Shown piece by piece: positions 48,222 through 57,866 of a DNA stretch of 64,000 bases. Positions within the stretch are counted from its first letter, which is position 1. Every line of letters starts with the position of its first letter. The notes under the pieces were generated by a model that did no database searches, was not told the DNA's origin, and saw nothing but the letters and a program-made list of their open reading frames with translations. The DNA comes from Adiantum capillus-veneris (Eukaryota > Streptophyta > Polypodiopsida > Polypodiales > Pteridaceae). The position numbers and the translations under genes are program-made. The stretch spans positions 64,132,248 to 64,196,247 of the forward strand of contig CM043944.1 of the NCBI GenBank assembly GCA_014529385.2, read 5' to 3'.

Positions 48222-48556
48222 CTCTCATTGGACCTCCCTAGGGCTAGCCAATGACAATTAAGCAGCATAAGTGATAGCCTTCTGACATGTGTCCCCCTTT
48301 CCCCTTTTGTGAGAGCTTTAGGTAATTTAATAATTCAACTAAACTCTCATTGGACCCCTTTGCCTCCTGGCCAATAAGAATCAGGCAAGCCATTGGGCTG
48401 TTGAATGCTCATTGGACCCCTTGGGAGACTGTCCAATAGTCTTCTAGAGGGCTTAATTCTCATTGGTTCTTTTATTAAGTGTTTTTAAACTAATTAAACT
48501 AGATTTACTCTATCCTAATTCTCATTGGTCCACCTCCAAGGCCATCCAATAGGAAG
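48222..48556. promoter_or_regulatory. Repeated paired ATTGG...CCAAT boxes in chromovirus LTR
   Basis: At least four units of the form CTCATTGG(ACC), about 15-25 bases, then CCAAT(A/G) in inverse orientation occur at about 48222-48255, 48345-48375, 48408-48437 and 48520-48552. CCAAT is the core site of NF-Y in plants and other eukaryotes. The position in U3 of the LTR suggests promoter input; this is inference. Confidence 0.55.
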
Positions 48557-48775
48557 TGGGTACACCTTGTGGGAATCTGGGCTAGGGAGCTGACATGTGT
48601 CCCTCATTCCCTTTGTGTAAAGGGAGCTTGTGTGTGTGTGTGTGTGTGTGACTTTCTCTCTCATCCCCTACAAGCAAGGCTCGCCCCCTCCTATGTAGGG
48701 ATTTGTAATGACTTTTGGGACACACACAAAGCATCCAATTCCCCCCATGCACTACAAGAGGCTATTCATATTAGC

Positions 48776-48869
48776 GACGCTCACACAGCGACGCTCAAAT
48801 TTTATTTTCCCGGCGTCGCTATGAGCGTCGCAAATTTACAAAGAAATTTGCGACGCTCATAGCGGCGCC
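48776..48869. repeat. 5' subterminal repeats and hairpin of the CACTA element
   Basis: Several agcgacgctc / cgtcgctat units. Segments 48812-48837 and 48844-48869 are inverted copies of 26 bases with one mismatch around a 6-base loop. Subterminal repeats of this kind bind the element's accessory protein in En/Spm. Confidence 0.8.
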
Positions 48870-48959
48870 GGCTGGGCTAGAAAAATAACTGAGCGCGCCC
48901 AAAAACTCAGATCTCAGATCTGAGTTTTTCGGCGCCCTCAAGCAAGGAGCAGGTAACGC

Positions 48960-49151
48960 TCTCCCTCACTCTCTCTCTCTCTCTCTCTCTCTTTTTCTTC
49001 TCCACACACACACACACACACACACGAAGAGAGGAAGGAGAGCCTGGTATGCTCCTTCCCTCTTCTCATTCTCATGTTCCCTTCCCCTCTTTCTCTCTCC
49101 CTCTCTCTCTCTCTCACACACACACATACACACACACACACACATAGTGTT

Positions 49152-49215
<64 letters not shown>

Positions 49216-49445
49216 AACAAAAACAAAAACGCACACACACATACATAAACAAAGAATGCACACACACATTGAGAGAGAAAAAGAGAGAGAGAGCATGCAT
49301 AAACAAAAAACGCACGCATTGAGAGAGGAAAAGAGAGAGAACATGCATAAACAAAAAACGCACACATTGAGAGAGGAAAAGAGAGAGAAAACATGCATAC
49401 GATCCAAAAAAACGCACACACATTGAGAGAGAAAGAGAGAAACTA
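48960..49445. repeat. Microsatellite-rich block in the CACTA element
   Basis: (CT)n, (CA)n and (GA)n tracts (for example GA at about 49157-49210) with short interspersed repeats of a cgcacacattgagag-type unit. Long open frames in this block are low-complexity artefacts. Confidence 0.7.
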
Positions 49446-49795
49446 ATTTAACGTCGTAGGAAACTAATTAAAATTAAAAGACCTAAAGATCTAGCCGACG
49501 AGGAGTTGAACTCAAGACCTATTATTCAAGAGGGAAATGGCATAATCAATCTATCATACTTGGCATGGGTGATAGAAAGGTTATACCATTTATCTCTTTT
49601 TATTGGCACACACATCCACACACGCGCACACACACAAGAAGAAGAGAGTTATAACGTCGTAGGAAACTATCTTAAAAGACGTTAAAGATTAGGTTATATG
49701 TAGACTTACATTAAATTAGATTTAGGTTTATTTTTAACTAGATTTACGTTTATTTACGCTAGATTTAGATTTACGTTATATTAGATTAGATTTAG

Positions 49796-50155
49796 GTCTC
49801 CATAGACTGCGATGCCTGCATGAAGCGGGTGAAGAAAGCCCTCAATGGAATATAGGGTATTGCTGCCTTCACTCATGGTGGGCTCCGTCGATCCAAAAGT
49901 ACTGGTGAAATGTCTTCAGAAGATAGGGAAGAAGGTGGATCTTCAGGGCGACAAGAGTCACTACATCCCCGACACAATGACCATCTAGACAACCTCTAGT
50001 CATTCAACAACAACTTCAAAGCTAGTAACAAGAGCAAGAACGGTCTAAAGGGCCAATTGCTGTCGTCAGATGTGGATGGAGATGAGGCAGCATCACCGCC
50101 GGAAGTTAACTCTCCCATCTTTAGTGATGAGAATGCCAACTCTTGCCGAGTTATG
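49796..50155 (+). pseudogene. Heavy-metal-associated (HMA/HIPP-like) domain fragment captured in CACTA
   Basis: In one frame 49796 onward reads VSIDCDACMKRVKKALNGI then a TAG, with the CxxC metal site of plant HMA domains. About 30 bases further on another frame reads VGSVDPKVLVKCLQKIGKK, the second half of the same domain. The 15 or so residues that normally join them are shortened with a shift of frame. Farther downstream (about 50010-50155) a Lys/Asn-rich then acidic stretch recalls the linker of isoprenylated HMA proteins. It lies inside the transposon, upstream of and unrelated to its own genes, which fits capture of a host fragment. It cannot encode a working domain. Identification is by motif recall. 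Confidence 0.72.
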
Positions 50156-50751
50156 TGAAAAATTATGTGTTAAATCAGTTTTAAGGTTCTTATAACCCCT
50201 GTTAGTTTAGTTCTTTGTTTTTAATATAACATAATTTACGTTAGATTTAGATTTATGTTATATTAGATTAGACTTAGGCTTATTTAGGTTTACCCACACA
50301 CACACACACACACACACAAGAAGAAGAGAGTTTTAACGTCGTAGGAGACTATCCCAAAAGACGTTAAAGATTAGGTTAGATGTAGACTTACGTTAAATTA
50401 GATTTAGGTTTATTTTTAGTTAGATTTACGTTTATTTAGATTTATGCTTATTTACGTTAGATCGAGTCCACACAAGAATTACTTACGGTTTAGGGTTTAG
50501 AGTTAGACGAACAGTGAAAAGATCTACTGTGAAAAGATGTTAAGATGCTGTGAAGTGCTACAGCTAGAGAAGAGGCAAAGGGGTTTTTTCCACTACATGC
50601 AGTATCATGTAGACGTGGGTGTGTAGATTTCTTGTACCCACAAATATAGGTATTGACCAATAAAGACGAGATTATAACCCGGTGGTTCTGATCTCCGTGC
50701 ACCTCTAGACCGAGGTGTGCGGGGATTGGACATGACTAGAGAATGTGAGGT

Positions 50752-50841
<90 letters not shown>

Positions 50842-50903
50842 GACGAAGAATGCTAATAGAATATTAAATTTGTTGTCCAGGTTATAAGTTTTTTATCCTC
50901 ATT
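50156..50903. other. CACTA region between captured fragment and transposase
   Basis: No gene seen. It repeats earlier stretches of the element (the ttacgttagatttag-type units near 49700-49795 and 50225-50460; a cacaagaagaagagag block near 49630 and 50310). A very long (GA)n tract runs about 50754-50839, ending about 65 bp before the transposase start. Confidence 0.6.
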
Positions 50904-53127
50904 ATGAGTAGCGACGAGGATGTGGGACCGTCCAACCGAAACACCTATCTCTCAACGAGGGTCTTATGTCCTTGTAATCAATGCAAGCATGCTGTGCGAC
51001 GGACAAGACATGTTTCTTTGCAGCACGTTCGCGAATTTGGCGAGTTCGATCCATCTATTATAGATCGAGTTGTTGCCAATTATAACTCGTCGGACTCTGA
51101 CGCTGGCCAACAAGCAGCAATCTTGCAACCCAATAGACGTGTTCGCAGGCGCTTTGGTCAAGCAGCATATGTGAGGCCACAAGATGTAGCCTCTGACAGC
51201 TCGGGGGATGATCATGCAGAGCACATTCCCAATGAGGCAATGTTTGAGCCCGAGATTGATGAAATGATCGAGACGATCATGGATTCAGAAAGGCTTATCT
51301 ATGATGATATGAAAAGTGAAGCCGATACGCCATTGTATAATGGAGCACGTATGTCTAGATTGAAAGCACTCCTGGTTCTTCTCAACATGCAGGCAAAGTT
51401 TGGATGGAGTGACACTAGCGTCACAGTGCTTTTCAGGTGATCTATTACAATTAGTTTACTTTAATAAAACTCTAAATGTATAATGATCTGATAGATTTTT
51501 ACACGACTGTATCATATTTTTATGTTGTGTAGATTGCTGAAAGAGCACATACTACCAGCTGACAATGTGATGCCAGATTCCCGAGATGAAGCAAGAAAGA
51601 TTTTGCGAAACTTGGGGATGGATTACAATTCTATCCACGCTTGTCCTAATGACTGCATTCTTTTCAAAGGGGAATACATGGACATGGAGAAGTGTCCGAA
51701 ATGTGATTCCGAAAGATATCAAGTAGATCTCCACAGGACAAAAATTCCACAAAAGGTTTTGCGACATTTCCCTCTGCTTCCTCGCATCAAGCATTTCTTC
51801 GAATGTAAGTCCATGGCCGCCCTAGCATCATGGCATGAGGAGAATAAATCTTCGGATGGTGTGTTACGAATTCCTGCAGATTGCGTAGCGTGGAAACATA
51901 TAGATGGAACATGGTCGGATTTCGCCAGGGAAGCTCGAAATTTGCGCTTAGGCCTGGCTATGGATGGCGTAAATCCATTTGGTCAAAGATCAACATCTTA
52001 CAATGTATGGCCCGTTGTCATCGTCAACTACAACATTCCCCCGTGGTTGACTACGAAGAAGGGGCACCTATGGCTAAGCTTGATTGTGCCAGGGCGATAT
52101 AAAGTGGGGAATATGGATGTGTATCTTCGTCCACTATTGGAAGAGCTACAACAATTGTGGATTGGCATAGAGGTGGTGGATATGAGCCGACACACAGGAC
52201 AACGGAATGCTTTGATCAGAGGCATTCTAATGTGGACCATGCATGACTATCCCGGGCTAACAGAATGCTCAGGTGATCTATTGACACTCCTCACTCAGAA
52301 ACTGTAAATCTTGTTTTTTCCCATAGTTGATCTATTATCATGTGTATACATGCAGGGATTCAAACAAACGGATACAGAGCATGTGTCACATGTGGACCTA
52401 GACTGAATGCACGTAGGGCACCCTCACTGAAGAAGCAAATCTACGAAGGTCATCAAGCGTATCTTCCAGAGAATCATGTGTTACGCGACGGCTTTTTGGG
52501 AAGAGAGCCACCAAGGATGTCTGCACAAGCATGGTTAGAGCAGAAGGAGATGTGCGATGACGGATTGCCTCCAGGGATGAAGAGACAATCTCTATGGTAC
52601 GAGTTACCATACTGGCCCCGACTCATGATCAATCACTTGCTCGATCCAATGCACATATTCAAGAATGTGGGTAATCTACTGTGGGACCATCTGACCGGCA
52701 AGAAAGATACTTTGGGAGCGAGAGTTGACCTTAGAAATGTGGATCGTATGGAGCAATATTGGCCACAAACAGCGTTATGTGCTTGAAAGCTCTCATGTAA
52801 GTTATGTGGCTCTGGCAGGTAATATTTCATCCTACAAAGTCTACATCAAACTGGTGGTACGTCATAGAGGTAGCCCCTCGTAGTGCAAGGACGTATGAAG
52901 GCTACCATGTGCCAATCACAACGGCATCAATGGAGGAGATCAGAGAAGATGCTCAATCAGAAGCCGCTGCGGTGGTGTCAGACGAGCATCAAGATGCTAC
53001 TACTCTATATGGGGTGCATACAGAGGAGCTACAAAATGAAACAGAGGATATGTGTTTAAACGGAGAGCTCTATATAGATATAGGAAGTTATGCTGAGTTA
53101 TGCGAGGATGAGAGAGAGATCTCTTAA
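50904..53127 (+). pseudogene. TNP2-like CACTA transposase, internally deleted
   Basis: Exon 1 (50904-51436) starts MSSDEDVGPSNRN and has the transposase-associated Cys motif (LCPCNQCKHAVRR). A GT...AG intron follows, then exon 2 (51533-52272) with ACPNDCILFKGEYMDMEKCPKC and NPFGQRSTSYNVWPVV, then exon 3 from 52356 with GYRACVTCGPRLNARR and WPRLMINHLLDPMHIFKN. All joins keep frame. After GKKDTLGARVDLRN the frame ends at 52786. The next recognisable part, QVIFHPTKSTSNWWYVIEV (DUF4216-like), follows almost at once, so the middle part normally about 250 residues long (DUF4218 region) is missing. The element therefore probably cannot move by itself. Family identity is strong. Confidence 0.85.
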
Positions 53128-53287
53128 AGCCACAAATATTGTATTTGAACAATTTTGCTCCGTGTTGTAAAAGCTCTGGCTCTCTAAGTACCTTCCATGG
53201 TGTATAACGCTCTTTTCTACTCGCGCTCACATCTTTTGATTGAAAATTCTGAGTTTTCGACTTGCCTCTTCTATCACTCAATTCATT

Positions 53288-53447
53288 GCGTCATTGTATT
53301 TATATGCGTCATTACGTCATTGTATTTAATGGTCTTTGCGTCATTGTATTTATATGCGTCATTACGTCATTGTATTTAATGGTCTTTGCGTCATTGTATT
53401 TATATGCGTCATTACGTCATTGTATTTAATGGTCTTTGCGTCATTGT
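53288..53447. repeat. 50-bp minisatellite between the two CACTA genes
   Basis: About three copies of a 50-bp unit containing ggtctttgcg, tatatgcgtcattacg and tgtatttaat; the ggtctttgcg block recurs at 53331, 53381 and 53431. Confidence 0.85.
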
Positions 53448-53499
53448 CTACTCTATTCATTCAATATTAAGTTTAAATATTCGTGTGTTTAATGCAGGT

Positions 53500-54809
53500 A
53501 TGGATGATGAGGAGTTTCTTTCTTCTTTGTCACCGCAGCAGAGACAGTGGTATGTGGAGCGTCATCGCTCTGGCGCATCATCGCGCGTTCCTACTCCATC
53601 CGCATCTCCCTCTCTTTCGGAGCATTCGGCGCGCTCCGAAGCTTCGGCGTCGACGAGACGAGCTTCACACTCGTCTAGACACTGGCGCTCTAGTGGTGGC
53701 AGTGGCGGTTGTTGTGGGGATTCTGCCACCGATGCCTCCACACCGCCTCGTGTTCGACGAGGCTCTTTACCCTCCCCTTCTTTGCCCGCCCCCACACCAG
53801 CCACAGCATCGCCATCTACGCCAGGTTTTGCACGACTGACTGTTCCTAGAAGCTACACACCTCTACCTACTCCGCCAGGAGCCACCCCACTCGACACTCC
53901 TCGCTTCGGGGCCCAGACGCCAGTGGAGACACCTGACGTCCGTACCCCCATCGACACGCCGCTAGAGACCCCTGCCAGGACACCCAGGTTCACGCGTCAC
54001 CGGCCAGAGGGCTTGTCTTACTCCATCGACTTCAGCGACGGCATCATCATGGATGATGACGGCAAGAAGGTGATCTCGCGCATGCGTGGTCTTTGCTCTC
54101 AGTTGTTTAGACACTACATACTAAACAAATGGAGTGAAGTACCAAGTGATTTAAAAAACAGAGTCATCAGCATACTTCATGATGAGTTTCCCATTCCAAC
54201 ACGGGATCAACGCTTCAATGAAGACCTGATGAAGATTCGAATGCGCGAATACTGCAAACACAAGCGTTCCGAAGTGCAAAAAGCAATCAAGAATGGGTGG
54301 AACAGGCCAGATTGGCTGGCCAAAGAAGATTGGAAGAATGCGAAGAAAGCAGCGCGCGAGAATCCCGACAAGTGGAAGCAACAAAAGGATGCAGCCAGAG
54401 CACGAGTAGAGGCAGGGAGCTCGCACCACTTGGGGAGCGGTGGATGGGCATCATTTGAGGCCGATTTTGTAAGTGTTTTCACATTGCTCTTTATGTTCGA
54501 TAGTTTAGGGTTTATGAGTTTTTTAATTCTAACATAATGAAATCTTTGTATGTTTTGACAGTGGTCGATGACAGGACGTGATCCCACACCGTACGAGCGC
54601 GAGTACGCAGGCAGGAAGGGCTTAAACGCCCTGATGGACATTCTCAGTTCTCGCGGCGGCATGGTTAGTATTAGGGTTTACTCTTTTTTATTTTTTGTAT
54701 TGTTTTATAAATGTCGTTATATGTTTATACTTACTGAAAGCTGTCTTATTGTCTTTTTTTGCAGAATCCGACAGATACGCCGCTTGGACGCGATGAGACG
54801 TCTGACTAG
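53500..54809 (+). CDS. CACTA second gene, Transposase_24 (Ptta/En/Spm) like protein
   Basis: Predicted as three exons, 53500-54468, 54562-54663 and 54765-54809, giving 371 residues. The start is ATG 53500, just after a tgcag acceptor-like site, so an untranslated upstream exon is possible. Introns begin GTAAGT and GTTAGT and end CAG, and keep frame. The N-terminal half is a Ser/Pro/Thr-rich linker with repeated TPxxTP units (TPLDTPRFGAQTPVETPD). The C-terminal half matches the plant Ptta/En/Spm transposase family: WSEVPSDLKNRVISILHDEF, then basic helices (KHKRSEVQKAIKNG) and a last part DPTPYEREYAGRKG...NPTDTP. In En/Spm the equivalent product binds subterminal repeats; that role here is inferred. 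No break seen. Confidence 0.82.
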
Positions 54810-55154
54810 ACGACGTCAGTTTAGCCGTAGCTAGACAGCATTAGTTTAGGGTTTCTCATAGCTTATGTATCATGAGACGGATTTTATACGTCTTTTTGAA
54901 CCATGTATATTATTACATTTGTCACCGCAGTTCCTTTTGCCAATCAATTCTTTATGCCTATGATGTTGTACAATTGTCATTATTACATTTGCCAATCAAT
55001 TCATTTTGCCTATGATGTGTACAATTGTCAATTTTGCAAACAATGCGTCTTGTGGGTGACTATTTTGGGTCTATTGTCTACCCTTGCACTTTTTTAAAAA
55101 AGTGAATCAAGTACAATATGGTTGATGGATGCCCTGCCACCAAATTTTTTTTCT

Positions 55155-55400
55155 CTCGGGCGTCGCTATAACCGTCGCTATTTATGGCTCTGTAGCGTCG
55201 CTATGAGCGTCGCTATAGTCTGCAGTGTAACGTCGCTATAACCGTCGCTATAACCGTCGCTATGAGCGTCTCTATATAGCGACGCATATAGCGACGCCCA
55301 TAGCGACGGTCATAGCGACGGTTATAGCGACGCTCTCGTAGCGACGCTATTAGCGACGGTTTTAGCAACGCCGGGGGTTATAAAAAACCAATGTATTTCC
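55155..55400. repeat. 3' subterminal repeat array, two opposed blocks
   Basis: Seven copies of CGTCGCTA on the plus strand (about 55161-55260) are followed by seven copies of its complement TAGCGACG (about 55277-55360), turning over at a tctatata centre near 55270. The whole block can fold into one long hairpin. The same unit occurs at the 5' end, as expected for CACTA subterminal binding sites. Confidence 0.9.
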
Positions 55401-55699
55401 GTCGCTAACAGCGTCACAAGAGCACACAACCTCTTGTAGTGATGGTTGACCTTTGGACACAAACTTTGAATTTTGGAACCTTAGCATTTTGAAAGTCTTA
55501 ATGGGCTGAACCTTAGGGTCTTTGTAGCCCATTGTTGCACATGGCTCTTTTGCAGATGGCCCCCCCTTTGGATCCCTATTGTGGTTGGTCTGCTAGCTTA
55601 ACCAATATTCTAGCTTTTTCTCCCCTAGCACTTCCCCATATTAAATGATCAGTTTAACATGAGAAAATCATTTAGGAGAATTAGATATTGATTATGACA

Positions 55700-55715
55700 T
55701 TGCCTCTCTCTTGAA
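55700..55715 (-). other. Polypurine tract of the chromovirus
   Basis: The minus strand reads TTCAAGAGAGAGGCAA directly before the TGTCATAATC start of the 3' LTR, where plus-strand priming would occur. Confidence 0.75.
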
Positions 55716-56074
55716 ATCATAGTCGTCCTCGACTATGGTGTAGAGAAGATAAAGCATATTCATGAGTCCTTTTCTTAGCGGGTAGAGGATCCTATGTTAC
55801 CCTACGACATCATTCCACAATGGATGACTAGTCCATTTGGCGCTTGAGAGCCTAAGGCTGCCGCAAGCATGTCTGCACATTAGTCCTATCAATCTTCCAT
55901 AGTAGAGTGACAAGCTCTACTTGGTGTTTGGGAGACGTCGTCTCCGCAAACTTGATCTAAGCATGCATACTGCTTCATTTTTGTGCACAATAAAGAAAAA
56001 GAGAGTCTTATAAGACAAAAAAATTGTTCATTTTTAACATTTTGTACATTTGCTTACTCTTGGGAAACATTGTA

Positions 56075-56469
56075 AGCATTGACAAGGTTTAGGTTATCCT
56101 TTAAGTGTATGCCTTGCATCCATCTAGCATTTTCAACAGGATAATTCTTAAACTTAATAAGATATCATCGGATAGTCTTACCGCCTCTTAGTACCTTGTC
56201 TTCATGTCGGAGAATGGAATCGGGCTGCAGCACCTCTTCTTGGTCCTCGATCTCCGGTGGGGTGGGTCTTCAGTAGTTGGTTCTTGAGGTGGATCTCCTT
56301 TGTAAGGATTTAATAGGCTCACATGGAAAGCATTGTGTATGATCCAATGATTGGGAAACTTGAGTTGATAGGACATCTCATTGATTGGCCTAAGAATCTG
56401 GAAGGGACCATAGTACCTTTTTGCTAGTTTAGCATAGTACTTTTGGTGTCCCATAGGATTCTTGCCCAT
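56075..56469 (-). pseudogene. Chromovirus integrase C-terminus and chromodomain
   Basis: The frame 56469-56188 has the integrase GPY/F module ([32 protein letters not shown]). After a +1 shift near 56240 the other frame reads [20 protein letters not shown] and, past an in-frame TGA, YLIKFKNYPVENARWM, the core of a chromodomain. A chromodomain at this place defines chromoviruses and is thought to guide integration to chromatin. The breaks show decay. Confidence 0.78.
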
Positions 56470-57866
56470 CGTGTGCCTTAATCGAGCCTTGGGAAATTCT
56501 AATAAGACCCAATCGTTTTCTTTAAAGGCTTGGGCTCTTCTGTGCTTGTCAGCAGCAACCTTTTGCCTTTGTTGTGAGATAGAGATAGCATCCTTAATCT
56601 TTTCAGAAAAGATTCTTGTAGGTCTCGGCTATACTCATCTGCAGCGAAGATCTTCCCATGTACCTTAAGTAGAAAGGGACTTTTTTATCTTCCCTCAATT
56701 ACCTCGAAAGGTGCTTTTCCTGTGGAAGTATGTACAGTGTTATTGTAAGCATACCCCACTAAGGGTAAGTACTTCTCCCCTTGGGATCTTTGATCTACTT
56801 CCGTTACATAGGCTTTTAATAGATCGAGAATTATTGTTAGGTTAGCTATTTCACTTTGGCTATCCGTTTGTGGATGATAGGCTGAAGAGAAGTTTAGCCT
56901 TGTCCCTAAGTTCTCAAAGAGACCCTTCCAGAAATTATTGGTCATTCTAGGATCTCTATCCGACACTATGGACATTGGCAAGCCATGGTACTTGAAAATT
57001 TGTGAAATGAAGAGGGTTGCCATTTGATGGGCTTTGATAGTCTTTTTGACGGGTATAAAATGAGCTTCTTTACTAAACCTGTCAACTATCGTCCATATTT
57101 CTGTATTCCAATGGATAGACTTAGGCAATCCAAAGATAAAATCCATGGATATGCTCTCCCATGGTGAATTAGGGATTGGCAAAGGTTGAAGCAATCCAGG
57201 TTGCTTCCCTCTATCAAATTTTGTCTTTTGGCATACTACACATTTAGAAACATACTCTTGTACGTTCACTTTCATGGTAGGCCAATAGAAATATGTTTCA
57301 ATTCCCTTTAAGGTAGACTGAATCCCTCTATGCCCCGCATAAGGAGGAGCATGAGATTCATACATTACTTTCTCACATAGTGAGTTAGTAACGCATAGTC
57401 TATTGCCATAGAGAAGATAACCATCTTGTAAAGTAAGTGGTTCTTGTTTCTTCCCTAATGCAAGGGCTGAAATCACAACTCTAAAATAGGGATCAATAGC
57501 ATACTCATCTATCATTGAAGATAGATCATTGTGAGTTGCTATGGAGACCGCATTCACTCTCGGCCGTCTTGAGAGTGCATCAGCTAATTGATTATGCTTG
57601 CCAGAAATGTGAGCAATATGAAAATGAAATTGTGAAAGGAAATTTTCCCACCTCGTTTGTTTGTCGGAGAGCTTGGTCTGCGTCATGAAGTACTTAAGAC
57701 TTTGGTGATCCGTTCGCAGAATGAAAGGAGTCCCCAATAAATAGTGCTTCCATGAGTCTAAGGCATGTAGAATTGCAAGGAGTTCCTTTTCATATATGCC
57801 TAGAGCTTGCTCAACAAGGTCGAGCCTTCGACTTTCATAGCCTATGGCGTGCCCTTCTTGAAGCAA
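56470..57866 (-). pseudogene. Chromovirus RNase H and integrase
   Basis: The frame 57866-56685 covers most of RNase H (GYESRRLDLVEQAL, EKELLAILHAL, LRTDHQSLKYFM), the integrase zinc finger (HAPPYAGHRG...CVVCQ) and the core with D, D, E (ISMDFIFGLPKS, IVSDRDPRM, SQSEIANL). It ends in TGKAPFEVIEGR; from 56685 to 56470 integrase continues only in broken frames. It joins the upstream part by a frameshift in RNase H near 57840. Confidence 0.82.

Larger units (their letters stand above)
48750..55441 (+). mobile_element. CACTA (En/Spm) DNA transposon
   Basis: Terminal inverted repeats CACTACAAGAGG at 48750-48761 and CCTCTTGTAGTG at 55430-55441. The 3-bp target duplication is atg (48747-48749 and 55442-55444). 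The other chromovirus LTR keeps the uninterrupted site (ccccccatggttgacc at about 62813-62828), confirming both borders. It is 6,692 bp long and carries two plus-strand genes, subterminal repeats of GCGTCGCTAT type and a host-gene fragment. Confidence 0.96.
47425..55699 (-). repeat. Chromovirus 3' LTR, split by CACTA insertion
   Basis: LTR sequence occupies 47425-48749 and 55445-55699, about 1,580 bp when the insert and the duplicated atg are set aside. It retains about 120 bp (near 48468-48590) that are deleted from the other LTR. It carries an array of CCAAT/ATTGG boxes (48222-48556). Confidence 0.88.

Noticed and set aside
49074-49423. Several open frames of 80-160 codons in (GA)n/(CA)n DNA
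   Set aside because: The translations are Ser-Leu, Glu-Arg, Thr-His or Val-Cys runs from microsatellites and exist in all frames; no coding signal.
53386-53499. N-terminal extension of the CACTA second gene
   Set aside because: The extension is translated from the 50-bp minisatellite and begins at a non-ATG codon; a tgcag acceptor and ATG 53500 give a better start.
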